A stretch of 64,000 nt of DNA from JAHJQZ01 sp963675235 (GTDB lineage: Bacteria; Pseudomonadota; Alphaproteobacteria; Rhizobiales; Devosiaceae): assembly GCA_963675235.2 (NCBI GenBank), contig CAXXFU010000005.1, positions 372,001 through 436,000 on the forward strand. The letters are read 5' to 3'. Below, one piece after another: positions 26,525 through 33,966 of this stretch; position 1 is the stretch's first letter; the number at the start of each line of letters is the position of its first letter. The notes under the pieces were generated by a model. The model was not told the DNA's origin. It did not search any database and saw nothing but the letters and a program-made list of their open reading frames with translations. Both the position numbers and the translations under genes were made by a program.

Positions 26525-27481
26525 TCACAAGACGCTTTGCCTTGCCGCGCCTGATTGCCGGAAGGCAGCGGGTGAAATGCCCATTTCCTTCTTGAACACG
26601 CGGCTGAAGGCCGATTCCGACGCATAGCCCGAGACTTCCGCCGCCTCGGCAACGGACAATCCGCGCTGGACCAGGGCTTCCCGGGCGATCTGCATGCGCC
26701 ACGAGGTGACATAGGCCATCGGCGTCACCCCGAGCTGCGTGGCGAAGCGTTCGGCGAAGCCTGTCCGCGAAAGCCCGGCCTCGCGGGCCAGGCCGGCAAC
26801 GCTCCAGTCCGCTGTCGGCGTGCGGTGAAAGGCCGTCAAAGCGCGGCCGAGATAGGGATCCGCAAAGCCTGCGGCACCACAATCGGTTTCGTGCTCCTGC
26901 TCGATATAGGCACGGATCGCCTGCGCGAAGATGGCTTCGGACATCTTCAAAGCGATGAGATCGCCGCCGAGCCGCGCACCCCCGGCTTCGGCACCGATGA
27001 CCTTGAGCGTCGCCTCGAGCCAGGGCCCGGACTGGTCGCCATATCCGCGCAGGTGGATGTACGGCGGAAGCCGGTCGAACAGCAGATGTCGCGATCCTTC
27101 GGCCAGGGCGAAATGGCCGCAGATCAGCTGCGTGTCGCTGAGATTGTCCTCGCCGCCCCAGACAAGCGTTCCATGGCCCGAGAACCCCGACCGCACAAGC
27201 ACATCATCAAGTGGCAACGCCTCGTCCGGGCCGGTGTGACGGCAGGACAGCACATGAGCCGCGCCGTGCGGAATGATGATGAGATCGCCCTGTGCGAGCA
27301 CAACAGGCGTGGCATTGTCACCGACGCGCACAAGCGCCTCGCCGCGATGCGCGAAGTGAAATCGCGCCACATCGCGGAAAGCCGGCACGCGCACACCCCA
27401 GGGCTCGGTGAAGCTGGTGCGGAAATACAGCGTCCCGCGAAGAGCAAGCCGCGTGAGGATGTCACTGAGAAGATCGAACAT
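26525..27481 (-). CDS. AraC-family transcriptional regulator with N-terminal cupin
   Basis: The 318-residue protein has an AraC-type cupin ligand domain (DVARFHFAHRGEALVRVG...IIPHGAAHVL) and two C-terminal helix-turn-helix motifs (WSVAGLAREAGLSRTGFAERF and VAEAAEVSGYASESAFSRVFKKEMG). It lies 135 bases upstream of the AhpD-like gene on the same strand and divergent from the YHS-domain gene. The layout matches regulators that control adjacent oxidoreductase genes; the ligand is unknown. Confidence 0.93.
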   Translation of the reverse strand: MFDLLSDILTRLALRGTLYFRTSFTEPWGVRVPAFRDVARFHFAHRGEALVRVGDNATPVVLAQGDLIIIPHGAAHVLSCRHTGPDEALPLDDVLVRSGFSGHGTLVWGGEDNLSDTQLICGHFALAEGSRHLLFDRLPPYIHLRGYGDQSGPWLEATLKVIGAEAGGARLGGDLIALKMSEAIFAQAIRAYIEQEHETDCGAAGFADPYLGRALTAFHRTPTADWSVAGLAREAGLSRTGFAERFATQLGVTPMAYVTSWRMQIAREALVQRGLSVAEAAEVSGYASESAFSRVFKKEMGISPAAFRQSGAARQSVL

Positions 27482-27685
27482 GCGGGCATTTTAGCACAAT
27501 TGTGCAAGACGTCCAGATCCTCGGACGTTTGAGCACGAATACTGAACTATCCGCTATTCAAGCTCCCACCGCATCGCGCTTATCTGGCGTGGCGATGCGG
27601 AGGCGACACGGGTTTGCCCCGCCGCCCCGCAGCGCCACCGGTCCGACCGGACCGGCCGGTAATCCCGTTCCCGAAAGGAAAAACG

Positions 27686-28168
27686 ATGTCTCGCAAACAC
27701 GTCTTCACTGCCGCCGCACTGGCGGTGCTCATCGCCACCGGCTCGGCGCTGGCCGCCGACGAGGCCAATGTCGCTCCAGGCCTCACCTATGGCGGCCTCC
27801 CGCTCGGCCTGCACGGTGCCGACCCCGTCGCACTGCTCGACAAGGGCGAGAACGAGGATGGCAACGCCAGCTATTCGGCGAGCCACGGCGCCGTCGCCTA
27901 CTATTTCGCCTCGGAGGAGAACCTCAAGGCGTTCGAGGCGAATCCCGGGCGCTATGCCCCGCAATATGGCGGTTTCTGCGCCTATGGCGTTTCGGTCGGC
28001 AAGAAGTTCGACGGCGACCCGAACTATGCCGCCGTTCTCGATGACAAACTCTATGTCTTCCTCAACGAAGACGTCTTCAAGGCCTACCTCAAGGACGAGG
28101 TCGGCACCATCGAGAAAGCCGAGGGCAACTGGACTGGCATCGAGCACATCGCTGCGATCGATCTCTGA
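27686..28168 (+). CDS. Exported YHS-domain protein
   Basis: The 160-residue protein has a Sec signal peptide (MSRKHVFTAAALAVLIATGSALA) and a YHS-like domain: GADPVALL, VAYYFASEENLKAFEANPGRYAPQYGGFCAYGVS. Such periplasmic YHS proteins are thought to bind metal; the single Cys and neighbouring aromatic residues are kept. GAAAGGAAA precedes the ATG at 27686. An upstream in-frame ATG at 27614 would add a Pro/Arg-rich stretch before the signal and is rejected. It diverges from the AraC gene. Confidence 0.88.
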   Translation: MSRKHVFTAAALAVLIATGSALAADEANVAPGLTYGGLPLGLHGADPVALLDKGENEDGNASYSASHGAVAYYFASEENLKAFEANPGRYAPQYGGFCAYGVSVGKKFDGDPNYAAVLDDKLYVFLNEDVFKAYLKDEVGTIEKAEGNWTGIEHIAAIDL

Positions 28169-28183
28169 TTCCTCCGCTCCGCA

Positions 28184-28208
28184 CGGGCCGGCTCAACCGG
28201 CCGGCCCG
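28184..28208. terminator. Terminator hairpin after YHS-domain gene
   Basis: CGGGCCGG (28184-28191) and CCGGCCCG (28201-28208) form an 8-bp stem with a 9-base loop, followed by ATCCCGTTTT on the plus strand, a fair intrinsic terminator for the YHS gene. Confidence 0.65.
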
Positions 28209-28323
28209 ATCCCGTTTTGACCCAACGGGCATGACGTGACCTCGCCCATCACCCTCGTCAAGCGTCGGGACGGCGCCCTGACCCGGCTCGCCGCCGCGGC
28301 GGTGTCCGGCGAATCCTTCATTG

Positions 28324-29295
28324 TCAGGTCCTCGACCCTTTGACGACCGTGTTGCTCGGCGCGCCGCGGACGAAATTCTCGATATTGTCGATCATCTGAT
28401 CGGCCACAGTCTGCTGTGCTTCGTCGCTGGCCCAGGCGATATGCGGGGTCAGGATGAAATTGGGCATGTCCAGAAGCTGCATAAGCGGCGAGTCGGCCGC
28501 CGGCGGTTCGCTGTCCGCGACATCGAATCCGGCGCCGGCGATCAATCCCTCCCTGAGGGCACGGGCGAGATCGGCCTCGACAACGATCCTGCCGCGTGCC
28601 GCGTTGACCACCAGCGGACGGCGCTTCATGGCGCGGAACTCTTCGTAGCCGAGCATGCCCTGGGTTGCCGGTGTCAGCGGACAGTGGATGGACACCACGT
28701 CGGCCCGGGCCAGCGCTTCGTCCCAGGGCGTGTAGAGCGGCCCAAGGCCGGATACGCCCTTGTGGGCGGCGAACATGACGCTCATGCCGAAGGCGCGGCC
28801 GAGCGCGGCAACGCTCTGCCCTATCGATCCCTCGCCAATGATTGTCAGGCTCGACCCGGCGAGATCGTGGATCGGATAGGCGAAATAGCTGAACTGCCCG
28901 GCTTTCTGCCAGCCACCCTTCCTGACGTCCTCGCGATAGGCAAGGATCGAGCGCCTGAGCGCCAGGATCAGCGCGAATGTGTGTTCGGGCACGGTGTGGA
29001 CTGCATAGCCGCGGATATTTGACACGGTGATGCCGAGATCGCGGCAGGCCTCGACATCGACGCAATCATAACCGGTGGCCGCCATGGCAACGAGCTTGAG
29101 GTCCGGCAATTGCGCCAGCACGTCGCGGCCCAGCGGCGCCTTGTTGGTGATGGCGATGGTTGCGTCGCGCAACCGCTCCAGAACTTCATCCGGCCTGGTG
29201 TGCTGATGCTCGGTCCAGGAATGCTCGAAGGCCGGTGAGCGGACCGATATCTGCGGAGCAATAGTGCTGCGATCGAGAAAAACTATCCTTTCCAC
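28324..29295 (-). CDS. D-isomer-specific 2-hydroxyacid dehydrogenase (glycerate/hydroxypyruvate type)
   Basis: The 323-residue protein has the family order: ligand-binding NTEHQHTR..ITNKAPL region, NAD-binding IIGEGSIGQSVAALGRAFG, the Arg motif VNAARGRIV, an acidic residue in GFDVADSEPP and the catalytic His in LTPHIAW. I chose the GTG at 29295 because GGAGG lies nine bases upstream and the peptide then begins with the expected VERIVFLDR strand; the open frame continues upstream without homology. It probably reduces hydroxypyruvate or glyoxylate or oxidises glycerate with NAD(P). It is monocistronic and divergent from the pseudouridine synthase gene. Confidence 0.9.
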   Translation of the reverse strand: MERIVFLDRSTIAPQISVRSPAFEHSWTEHQHTRPDEVLERLRDATIAITNKAPLGRDVLAQLPDLKLVAMAATGYDCVDVEACRDLGITVSNIRGYAVHTVPEHTFALILALRRSILAYREDVRKGGWQKAGQFSYFAYPIHDLAGSSLTIIGEGSIGQSVAALGRAFGMSVMFAAHKGVSGLGPLYTPWDEALARADVVSIHCPLTPATQGMLGYEEFRAMKRRPLVVNAARGRIVVEADLARALREGLIAGAGFDVADSEPPAADSPLMQLLDMPNFILTPHIAWASDEAQQTVADQMIDNIENFVRGAPSNTVVKGSRT

Positions 29296-29566
29296 CGGCA
29301 GGTTCCTCCATTTGCTTAAAGATTTCCGCATCCTATCGCTGCGCCCGTCCTTTGTGGAGACGGCAAGAGCGATCCAACGCGTCAACCGGAATACCTCTCG
29401 ACATTCGTTCGCCAGACAGGGGGGCGGCAGCCGCATCCCTGCCCTGAACATTACCAAGCCCAACGGCGAATGGTCGGGACAGGACGACACCGCACCCCGA
29501 AATCGGGTTTGCCGTTGGTCCATGGAAAATGCCACATATGCCGCGATGACCAGAAGCCAGAAACCA

Positions 29567-30241
29567 ATGTCCGAAGTCGCCCCCGAACGGCCACGCGATT
29601 TCGTCTATGCGCCGCCGGACACCCCTTTTGGCGTTGTCCATGTCGACGAGGAAATTCTGGTACTCGACAAGCCTTCGGGACTGCTGACGGTCGCCGGGAA
29701 AACCGAAGATCTGGCGGACTGTCTCGAAGCGCGTGCCAATGCTGCATTCCCGGGCGCGCGGCCAGTGCATCGCCTGGACAAGGACACGTCCGGCCTAATC
29801 GTTTTCGCCCGGACTCCGGAAGCACTGGCCCATATCGGCCTGCAGTTCGAAAAGCGGCAGACGAGCAAGACCTATGAAGCACTGATCTGGGGTCAGCCGT
29901 CCGACGAATCGGGTCGCGTCGACCAGCCGCTGATCGCCGACTGGCCGAACCGCCCGAAGCAGCACATCTGCGCCGAGAACGGCCGCCCGGCTGAAACCGA
30001 ATGGCGCGTCGTCGACAGGTCGAAACCTGTCCGCGTCAGTTTGCGGCCCCTGACGGGACGCACGCACCAGTTGCGGGTCCACATGGCCTTTCTCGGCCAT
30101 CCCATCCTCGGCGACAATCTCTACGCCCACGCCGCCGCCCTCAACGCATCGGCGCGCCTGTGTCTGCATGCATGCACGCTGGGCTTTGCCCATCCGTCAA
30201 AGGGAACAACGCTTCAGTTCAGCAGCGCGGCGCCATTCTAG
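29567..30241 (+). CDS. RluA-family pseudouridine synthase
   Basis: With the ATG at 29567 the protein is 224 residues, close to the E. coli RluA length. It has the catalytic motif HRLDKDTSGL with Asp71, and the family motifs ILVLDKPSGLL, KTYEALIWG and LTGRTHQLRVHMAFLGHPILGD. No S4 RNA-binding domain is present, as for RluA/YqcB-type enzymes. It should convert uridine to pseudouridine in 23S rRNA and/or tRNA. Two in-frame ATGs at 29522 and 29546 are possible alternative starts. Confidence 0.9.
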   Translation: MSEVAPERPRDFVYAPPDTPFGVVHVDEEILVLDKPSGLLTVAGKTEDLADCLEARANAAFPGARPVHRLDKDTSGLIVFARTPEALAHIGLQFEKRQTSKTYEALIWGQPSDESGRVDQPLIADWPNRPKQHICAENGRPAETEWRVVDRSKPVRVSLRPLTGRTHQLRVHMAFLGHPILGDNLYAHAAALNASARLCLHACTLGFAHPSKGTTLQFSSAAPF

Positions 30242-30582
30242 AGTGCGGATCTGTCCGGATACGGATGCTCACGTAGACAAGGCATGGGTTGCCGTCGCTC
30301 CAGGGGATTGCCCGAAAAGGCGGACGCCCTAAACACGGCCGCAGACAATCCCCGGCCCAAGCGTTGGTTCCGGCCAAGCCGACGCCGACTATGCTGGTGC
30401 CAAAGGTATAATTTCTCGACACTTTCGTTGATCGCAAGCATTTCACGACGATCACGAGCGCTCCGAGACTGCTTCAATTGGCCGTCTTCTGGCTTTCGTC
30501 CTGAAGGCGCATAGTCGATTTTCCATTCCATGAGGAATTGTCTCGCCAAACACCGAAAATATTGCAACTGGAGGCCAGCAGC
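30242..30582. other. Intergenic, no supported gene
   Basis: I see no convincing coding region or RNA here. The stretch ends with GGAGG (30570-30574), the ribosome site for the exported protein gene that follows; the promoter for the 30.6-32.5 kb pair must lie here but no consensus boxes stand out. Confidence 0.5.
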
Positions 30583-31044
30583 ATGAATATGTTTATCGGA
30601 AAACTCCAGATTATCCTTCTTTCACTGGTTTTGGTTGCTCTGCCCCCCTCACTGGCGATGAGCCAGGAAGGCGAAGCCGAGCCGGCACAAGACACCGGCA
30701 GCACGAAGACCTGGCAAATTGACTGCAAGGCCGGCACGCAGGAGCGACAGTTTTCTTTCGACACCGCTTTCGTCCAAGTCGAGACCAGGAACTGCGCCTG
30801 CGGGTACAGTGAGGAGGAAGCCCGCGTCATGGCCAGGTTTCTCTTGGAGGACTACCGGAAACATGGTGAGTCTTCCGACGCTTGGCGCACCATCTACCAT
30901 CGCACCATGAGCTTGCGCGACGACAACACTACCGCCGAACAGACACTCTACTGCTACGACCTCACGGAACTGAAGGACCTGATGGGTGTGGTGCCGCGCA
31001 ATGGCGCAGACGCGCCGGACGAAATCGGCTGGGACGATCTCTAG
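30583..31044 (+). CDS. Exported small protein of unknown function, four cysteines
   Basis: The 153-residue protein has a hydrophobic N-terminus typical of a signal peptide (MNMFIGKLQIILLSLVLVALPPSLAMS, cleavage about residue 27). The mature part has four cysteines (DCKAG, NCACG, LYCYD) that could make two disulfides in the periplasm. GGAGG is eight bases upstream of the ATG. It lies 37 bases before the repeat/PASTA-like gene and probably forms an operon with it. I do not recognise the family. Confidence 0.7.
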   Translation: MNMFIGKLQIILLSLVLVALPPSLAMSQEGEAEPAQDTGSTKTWQIDCKAGTQERQFSFDTAFVQVETRNCACGYSEEEARVMARFLLEDYRKHGESSDAWRTIYHRTMSLRDDNTTAEQTLYCYDLTELKDLMGVVPRNGADAPDEIGWDDL

Positions 31045-31081
31045 GAGTGTTGGCCACCGAAACGGTGTGTGAGGCGGTCCA

Positions 31082-32512
31082 ATGAGGTACGGCAAGGCTT
31101 CCATCGTCCTGTGGTTCACGGCGGCGCTTCTGGCCGCACCCCAATTCGTGTCTGGCGCGGAAACGAACAGCACCGCCGCTGGCAGCCCGCCACCCGAGGC
31201 GATGGCAACCGAGAACCTGCCGACACCCCTCACCGTCACACTGCGCGCCAGCCGGCCTGTCCTGTCGCCGCCTTTTGCCGTTACCCTGCGGGCCAACCGA
31301 CAGGTCTTTCCCGCGCCATTTGCCGTTATGCTGCGGGGGCATCGCACGCAACTGCCTGATCCGCTTGAGGTCGATCTGCGGGCAGCGCGCCCAGCTTTGC
31401 CGCCGCCTTTCGCTATCGATCTTCAAGCCGGTCGCCAGAGCCTACCAGCACCCATGCAGGTCACGCTCAACGCGTCGCGGACAGTGCTTCCCGACCCGTT
31501 TGCGCTGCAACTGAATGCCAGTCGGGCGTCCCTGCCCGCCCCCTATTCGGTGGTTTTGCATGCACTGCGCGAAGCCGGTCGCGTCGCGGTCCCCGACGTC
31601 ATCGGCAAACCGCTCGACCAGGCCATGGGCATGGTGGACGTCGCCGGGCTCCAGCCGTCTCCGGAGCTTGGCGACCCCGCCAAGGAGCGAACACAGATTC
31701 CCGGAACCGTCTACATCACCGTGCCTGAACCCGGTACGATGCTGGAACCGGGAAGACCGGTCACGCTGAAAGCCTATGGCGAACGGCCGAAGCGAGTCGT
31801 GCCCAACACTGAATTTCTCGATCTTGAGACGGCACGGGACACCATCGCGAAGGCCGATTTCGACGTTGCCGGGCCGGCGCTAGGCCCGCCGGCCCCTGCC
31901 GGAGTGGAACCGGGGCTGACCTCCGGCACAGACCCGCCTGCGGGAAGCGAACGCGAAATCTTCACCCCCGTTACGATTCTTGTTTTCGGGCCGCATGCCG
32001 AGGCCGACTTCCCGCGGGAGGATGATGGAACGACGCCCCTGGTCCCGTCCGCGGACAACGAACCTCATACGCCGCCCGTCACCGAGCCACCGGTGGTCCT
32101 GCCGCCGCCGCAACCGGATTCCGGCCTCGAGCCGTCAAACACCAGCTTCGCCAATATCTGGTTGGGGAAATGGCAGCTGACCAGCACCAATCCCGATATT
32201 CTACTGGAAAACGGCGCGTTGCGGCCGTTCAGACAAATCCTCGAGATTCGACAAACGGGCGACAAGATTGTCGGAAACCTGATCATTGAAGGCGCGGAAA
32301 CCTTCCATCCGTTCGCGCCCGGTTTTGCCGAGAACTGGATGACGGCCGACGTCAATGGCTCCGAGGGCGGGCGGATCAGACTGGACCTGATGCAGAGCGC
32401 CGGGCGTTGCAGCGGCACTCTTCATGCCGTCGGGGACGTCCGGCAGGGAGATCGCGTTCTCGGAACCCTGGACATCCTGTGGAACACGGTTTGCGTCAAG
32501 CTAGCCAACTGA
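31082..32512 (+). CDS. Exported repeat protein with PASTA-like domains, function unknown
   Basis: The 476-residue protein begins with a signal peptide (residues 1 to about 25). Residues 49-168 are eight tandem 15-residue repeats of the form P-[hydrophobic]-x-V-x-L-[polar]-A-x-R-x-x-L-P-x. Residues about 170-235 are a PASTA-like domain (VPDVIGKPLDQAMGMVDVAGL ... VPEPGTMLEPGRPVTLKAYG), followed by a second, weaker one (about 238-310). A Pro-rich linker leads to a C-terminal beta-rich domain (about 355-476, IWLGKWQLTSTN ... LDILWNTVCVKLAN) with two cysteines. PASTA domains in other proteins bind peptidoglycan or beta-lactams; there is no kinase or transpeptidase domain here. It probably acts in the periplasm or cell wall. 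The combination is unfamiliar to me. Confidence 0.8.
   Translation: MRYGKASIVLWFTAALLAAPQFVSGAETNSTAAGSPPPEAMATENLPTPLTVTLRASRPVLSPPFAVTLRANRQVFPAPFAVMLRGHRTQLPDPLEVDLRAARPALPPPFAIDLQAGRQSLPAPMQVTLNASRTVLPDPFALQLNASRASLPAPYSVVLHALREAGRVAVPDVIGKPLDQAMGMVDVAGLQPSPELGDPAKERTQIPGTVYITVPEPGTMLEPGRPVTLKAYGERPKRVVPNTEFLDLETARDTIAKADFDVAGPALGPPAPAGVEPGLTSGTDPPAGSEREIFTPVTILVFGPHAEADFPREDDGTTPLVPSADNEPHTPPVTEPPVVLPPPQPDSGLEPSNTSFANIWLGKWQLTSTNPDILLENGALRPFRQILEIRQTGDKIVGNLIIEGAETFHPFAPGFAENWMTADVNGSEGGRIRLDLMQSAGRCSGTLHAVGDVRQGDRVLGTLDILWNTVCVKLAN
31226..31585 (+). repeat. Eight tandem 45-bp coding repeats (15-residue units)
   Basis: Seven clear copies (31226-31540) and a degenerate eighth (to 31585) encode units such as PFAVTLRANRQVFPA and PFALQLNASRASLPA. 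Conserved positions are Pro1, hydrophobic 2, V/I/L4, L6, A/G8, R10, L/F13 and P/S14. Nucleotide divergence between copies is high, so the array is old rather than a recent slippage expansion. Alternating hydrophobic residues suggest short beta-strands, perhaps a beta-solenoid or stacked hairpins. Confidence 0.85.
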
Positions 32513-32544
32513 ACCGGCTCAACTGAGGCAAAACCGGGTCGCGT

Positions 32545-33441
32545 CTAGGGCGACCCGAACCGTTCCATGCGCAACATCTCGATCGCCTCGAGCGTCTCGG
32601 GGCCGAAATCTCCATCGACTGGCCCCTCATAGACGCCGATATCCCCGAGGATACGTTGTACTTCCTCAGCGAAAGCCGGTGGCGCCTCGGGCCCGAGCAT
32701 GACGATCAGCGTCGCGGCATGGGAGGCCATCTCCTGGCTTCCGTCCTCGAACGCCTCGAACAGGTGGCGCGCCGCGCCGGCCGGATCAGCAACGGGTGCG
32801 GTTCCCTCGAGCAGCATCTGTCCGAGGACGCCATGGGCGTCTCGCTCGCCGGCGGCCAGTGCCGCCTCGGCCCAGCGCCACGCCTCGGCCGGATCGGGCG
32901 GGGTTCCCCAGCCGTCGAGATACATGAAGGCGAGACCGAGCATGTCCGGACCGCTTCCGGCCTGCGCCGACCTGAGGGCCACCGCGAACATCTCCGACGG
33001 GTCCTCTGATGCAGAATCTGCTGCCAGATCGCCGGCCGGTGTTTCGGCCTCTATCTCGCTGGCGACCGGTCCCTGCGCCATTTCCGTCGCTATCGTCGCC
33101 AGATAACCCGCTTGCGGCATCGCAGCTGGCGTGCCTTCAGGCAATGCCCGTGCCTCGGTGTCCGAGACCGCCTCGATGCGCCATGGAGTTGCGATGTCCA
33201 CCTTGCCGACGCCAGATATCTCGGCTCCGATGCGCACCGGATCGCCGACGGCGACAACCGCACCGACAGGCAACGCCAGGGTGACCTGCCCGTCGGGCGT
33301 CACTCCCACGACCCGAGCCGCGACGTCCTCGGCCGCCAGAACCGAGGCGCCGGCACCAAGGCCGAACCCGAGCCCGAGCCCGAGCACGAGCGTAGCAAGC
33401 CATGCCGCAGACGAAATATGGTTGAGACTGGAATTACGCAT
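32545..33441 (-). CDS. Exported Sel1-like repeat protein with C-terminal peptidoglycan-binding-like segment
   Basis: The 298-residue protein has a long Gly/Leu-rich signal peptide (ATLVLGLGLGFGLGAGASVLAAED). It continues with a beta-rich domain (VVGVTPDGQVTLALPVGAVVAVGDPVRIG), then Sel1/TPR-like helices (LGLAFMYLDGWGTPPDPAEAWRWAEAALAAG...AHGVLGQMLLEG) and ends with a peptidoglycan-binding-1-like motif (EVQRILGDIGVYEGPVDGDFGPETLEAIEML). The start is the ATG at 33441, preceded by GGGGAGCGG. It converges on the repeat/PASTA-like gene 32 bases away. Likely periplasmic and wall-associated; function unknown. Confidence 0.8.
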   Translation of the reverse strand: MRNSSLNHISSAAWLATLVLGLGLGFGLGAGASVLAAEDVAARVVGVTPDGQVTLALPVGAVVAVGDPVRIGAEISGVGKVDIATPWRIEAVSDTEARALPEGTPAAMPQAGYLATIATEMAQGPVASEIEAETPAGDLAADSASEDPSEMFAVALRSAQAGSGPDMLGLAFMYLDGWGTPPDPAEAWRWAEAALAAGERDAHGVLGQMLLEGTAPVADPAGAARHLFEAFEDGSQEMASHAATLIVMLGPEAPPAFAEEVQRILGDIGVYEGPVDGDFGPETLEAIEMLRMERFGSP

Positions 33442-33966
33442 GGTTCCGCTCCCCATTCGAACAACAACCGAGATGCGCTGGTTTGTGGACCGCGGCCAGA
33501 CGGCACCGAGTGCTGCTCGCATGCCTGCCGAGCCCGCCCCTCAGGTCATCAGCATAGGACAGACGGGAAAGGACCGACAGAAGCGAACAGTCGCAGCAAT
33601 GCGATCAGACATGAGAACACGGACCGGAATATCTGAGCCTGCCTCGGCATTCGACGAAGGCTTGGTTGTCTGGCCATGCGGGCCGACCGAACCAAGTTCC
33701 GGCAGCGGACGCATGCCACATCGGAATGAACCGACAGGCCGTTTTGCCTAGCTGGTCTGCCTCGCGATAGTGCCGGCTGTCAGCCGTCGTGATGGATGCG
33801 TCGGCAAGGCCAACCGGGCGGCCGGCCGATCTGCAGATATCATGGCTGCACTCTTGAGGATTTGATCGGGTCCGGGTGTCCGCCTCCGGTCTGAGCCTGA
33901 GACAGGCAAGTCAGGTGCCGGCAAGAAGTCGGCACCTGTCTTCGCTTCGTCGTCGAGCGTGTCGGC
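33442..33966. other. Intergenic with hairpin, no supported gene
   Basis: No coding region is convincing. CAGGTGCCG (33912-33920) pairs with CGGCACCTG (33930-33938) around a 9-base loop, 28 bases past the GH3 gene stop on the reverse strand; it is a probable transcription end for that gene, although it lacks a T-run. Confidence 0.55.
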
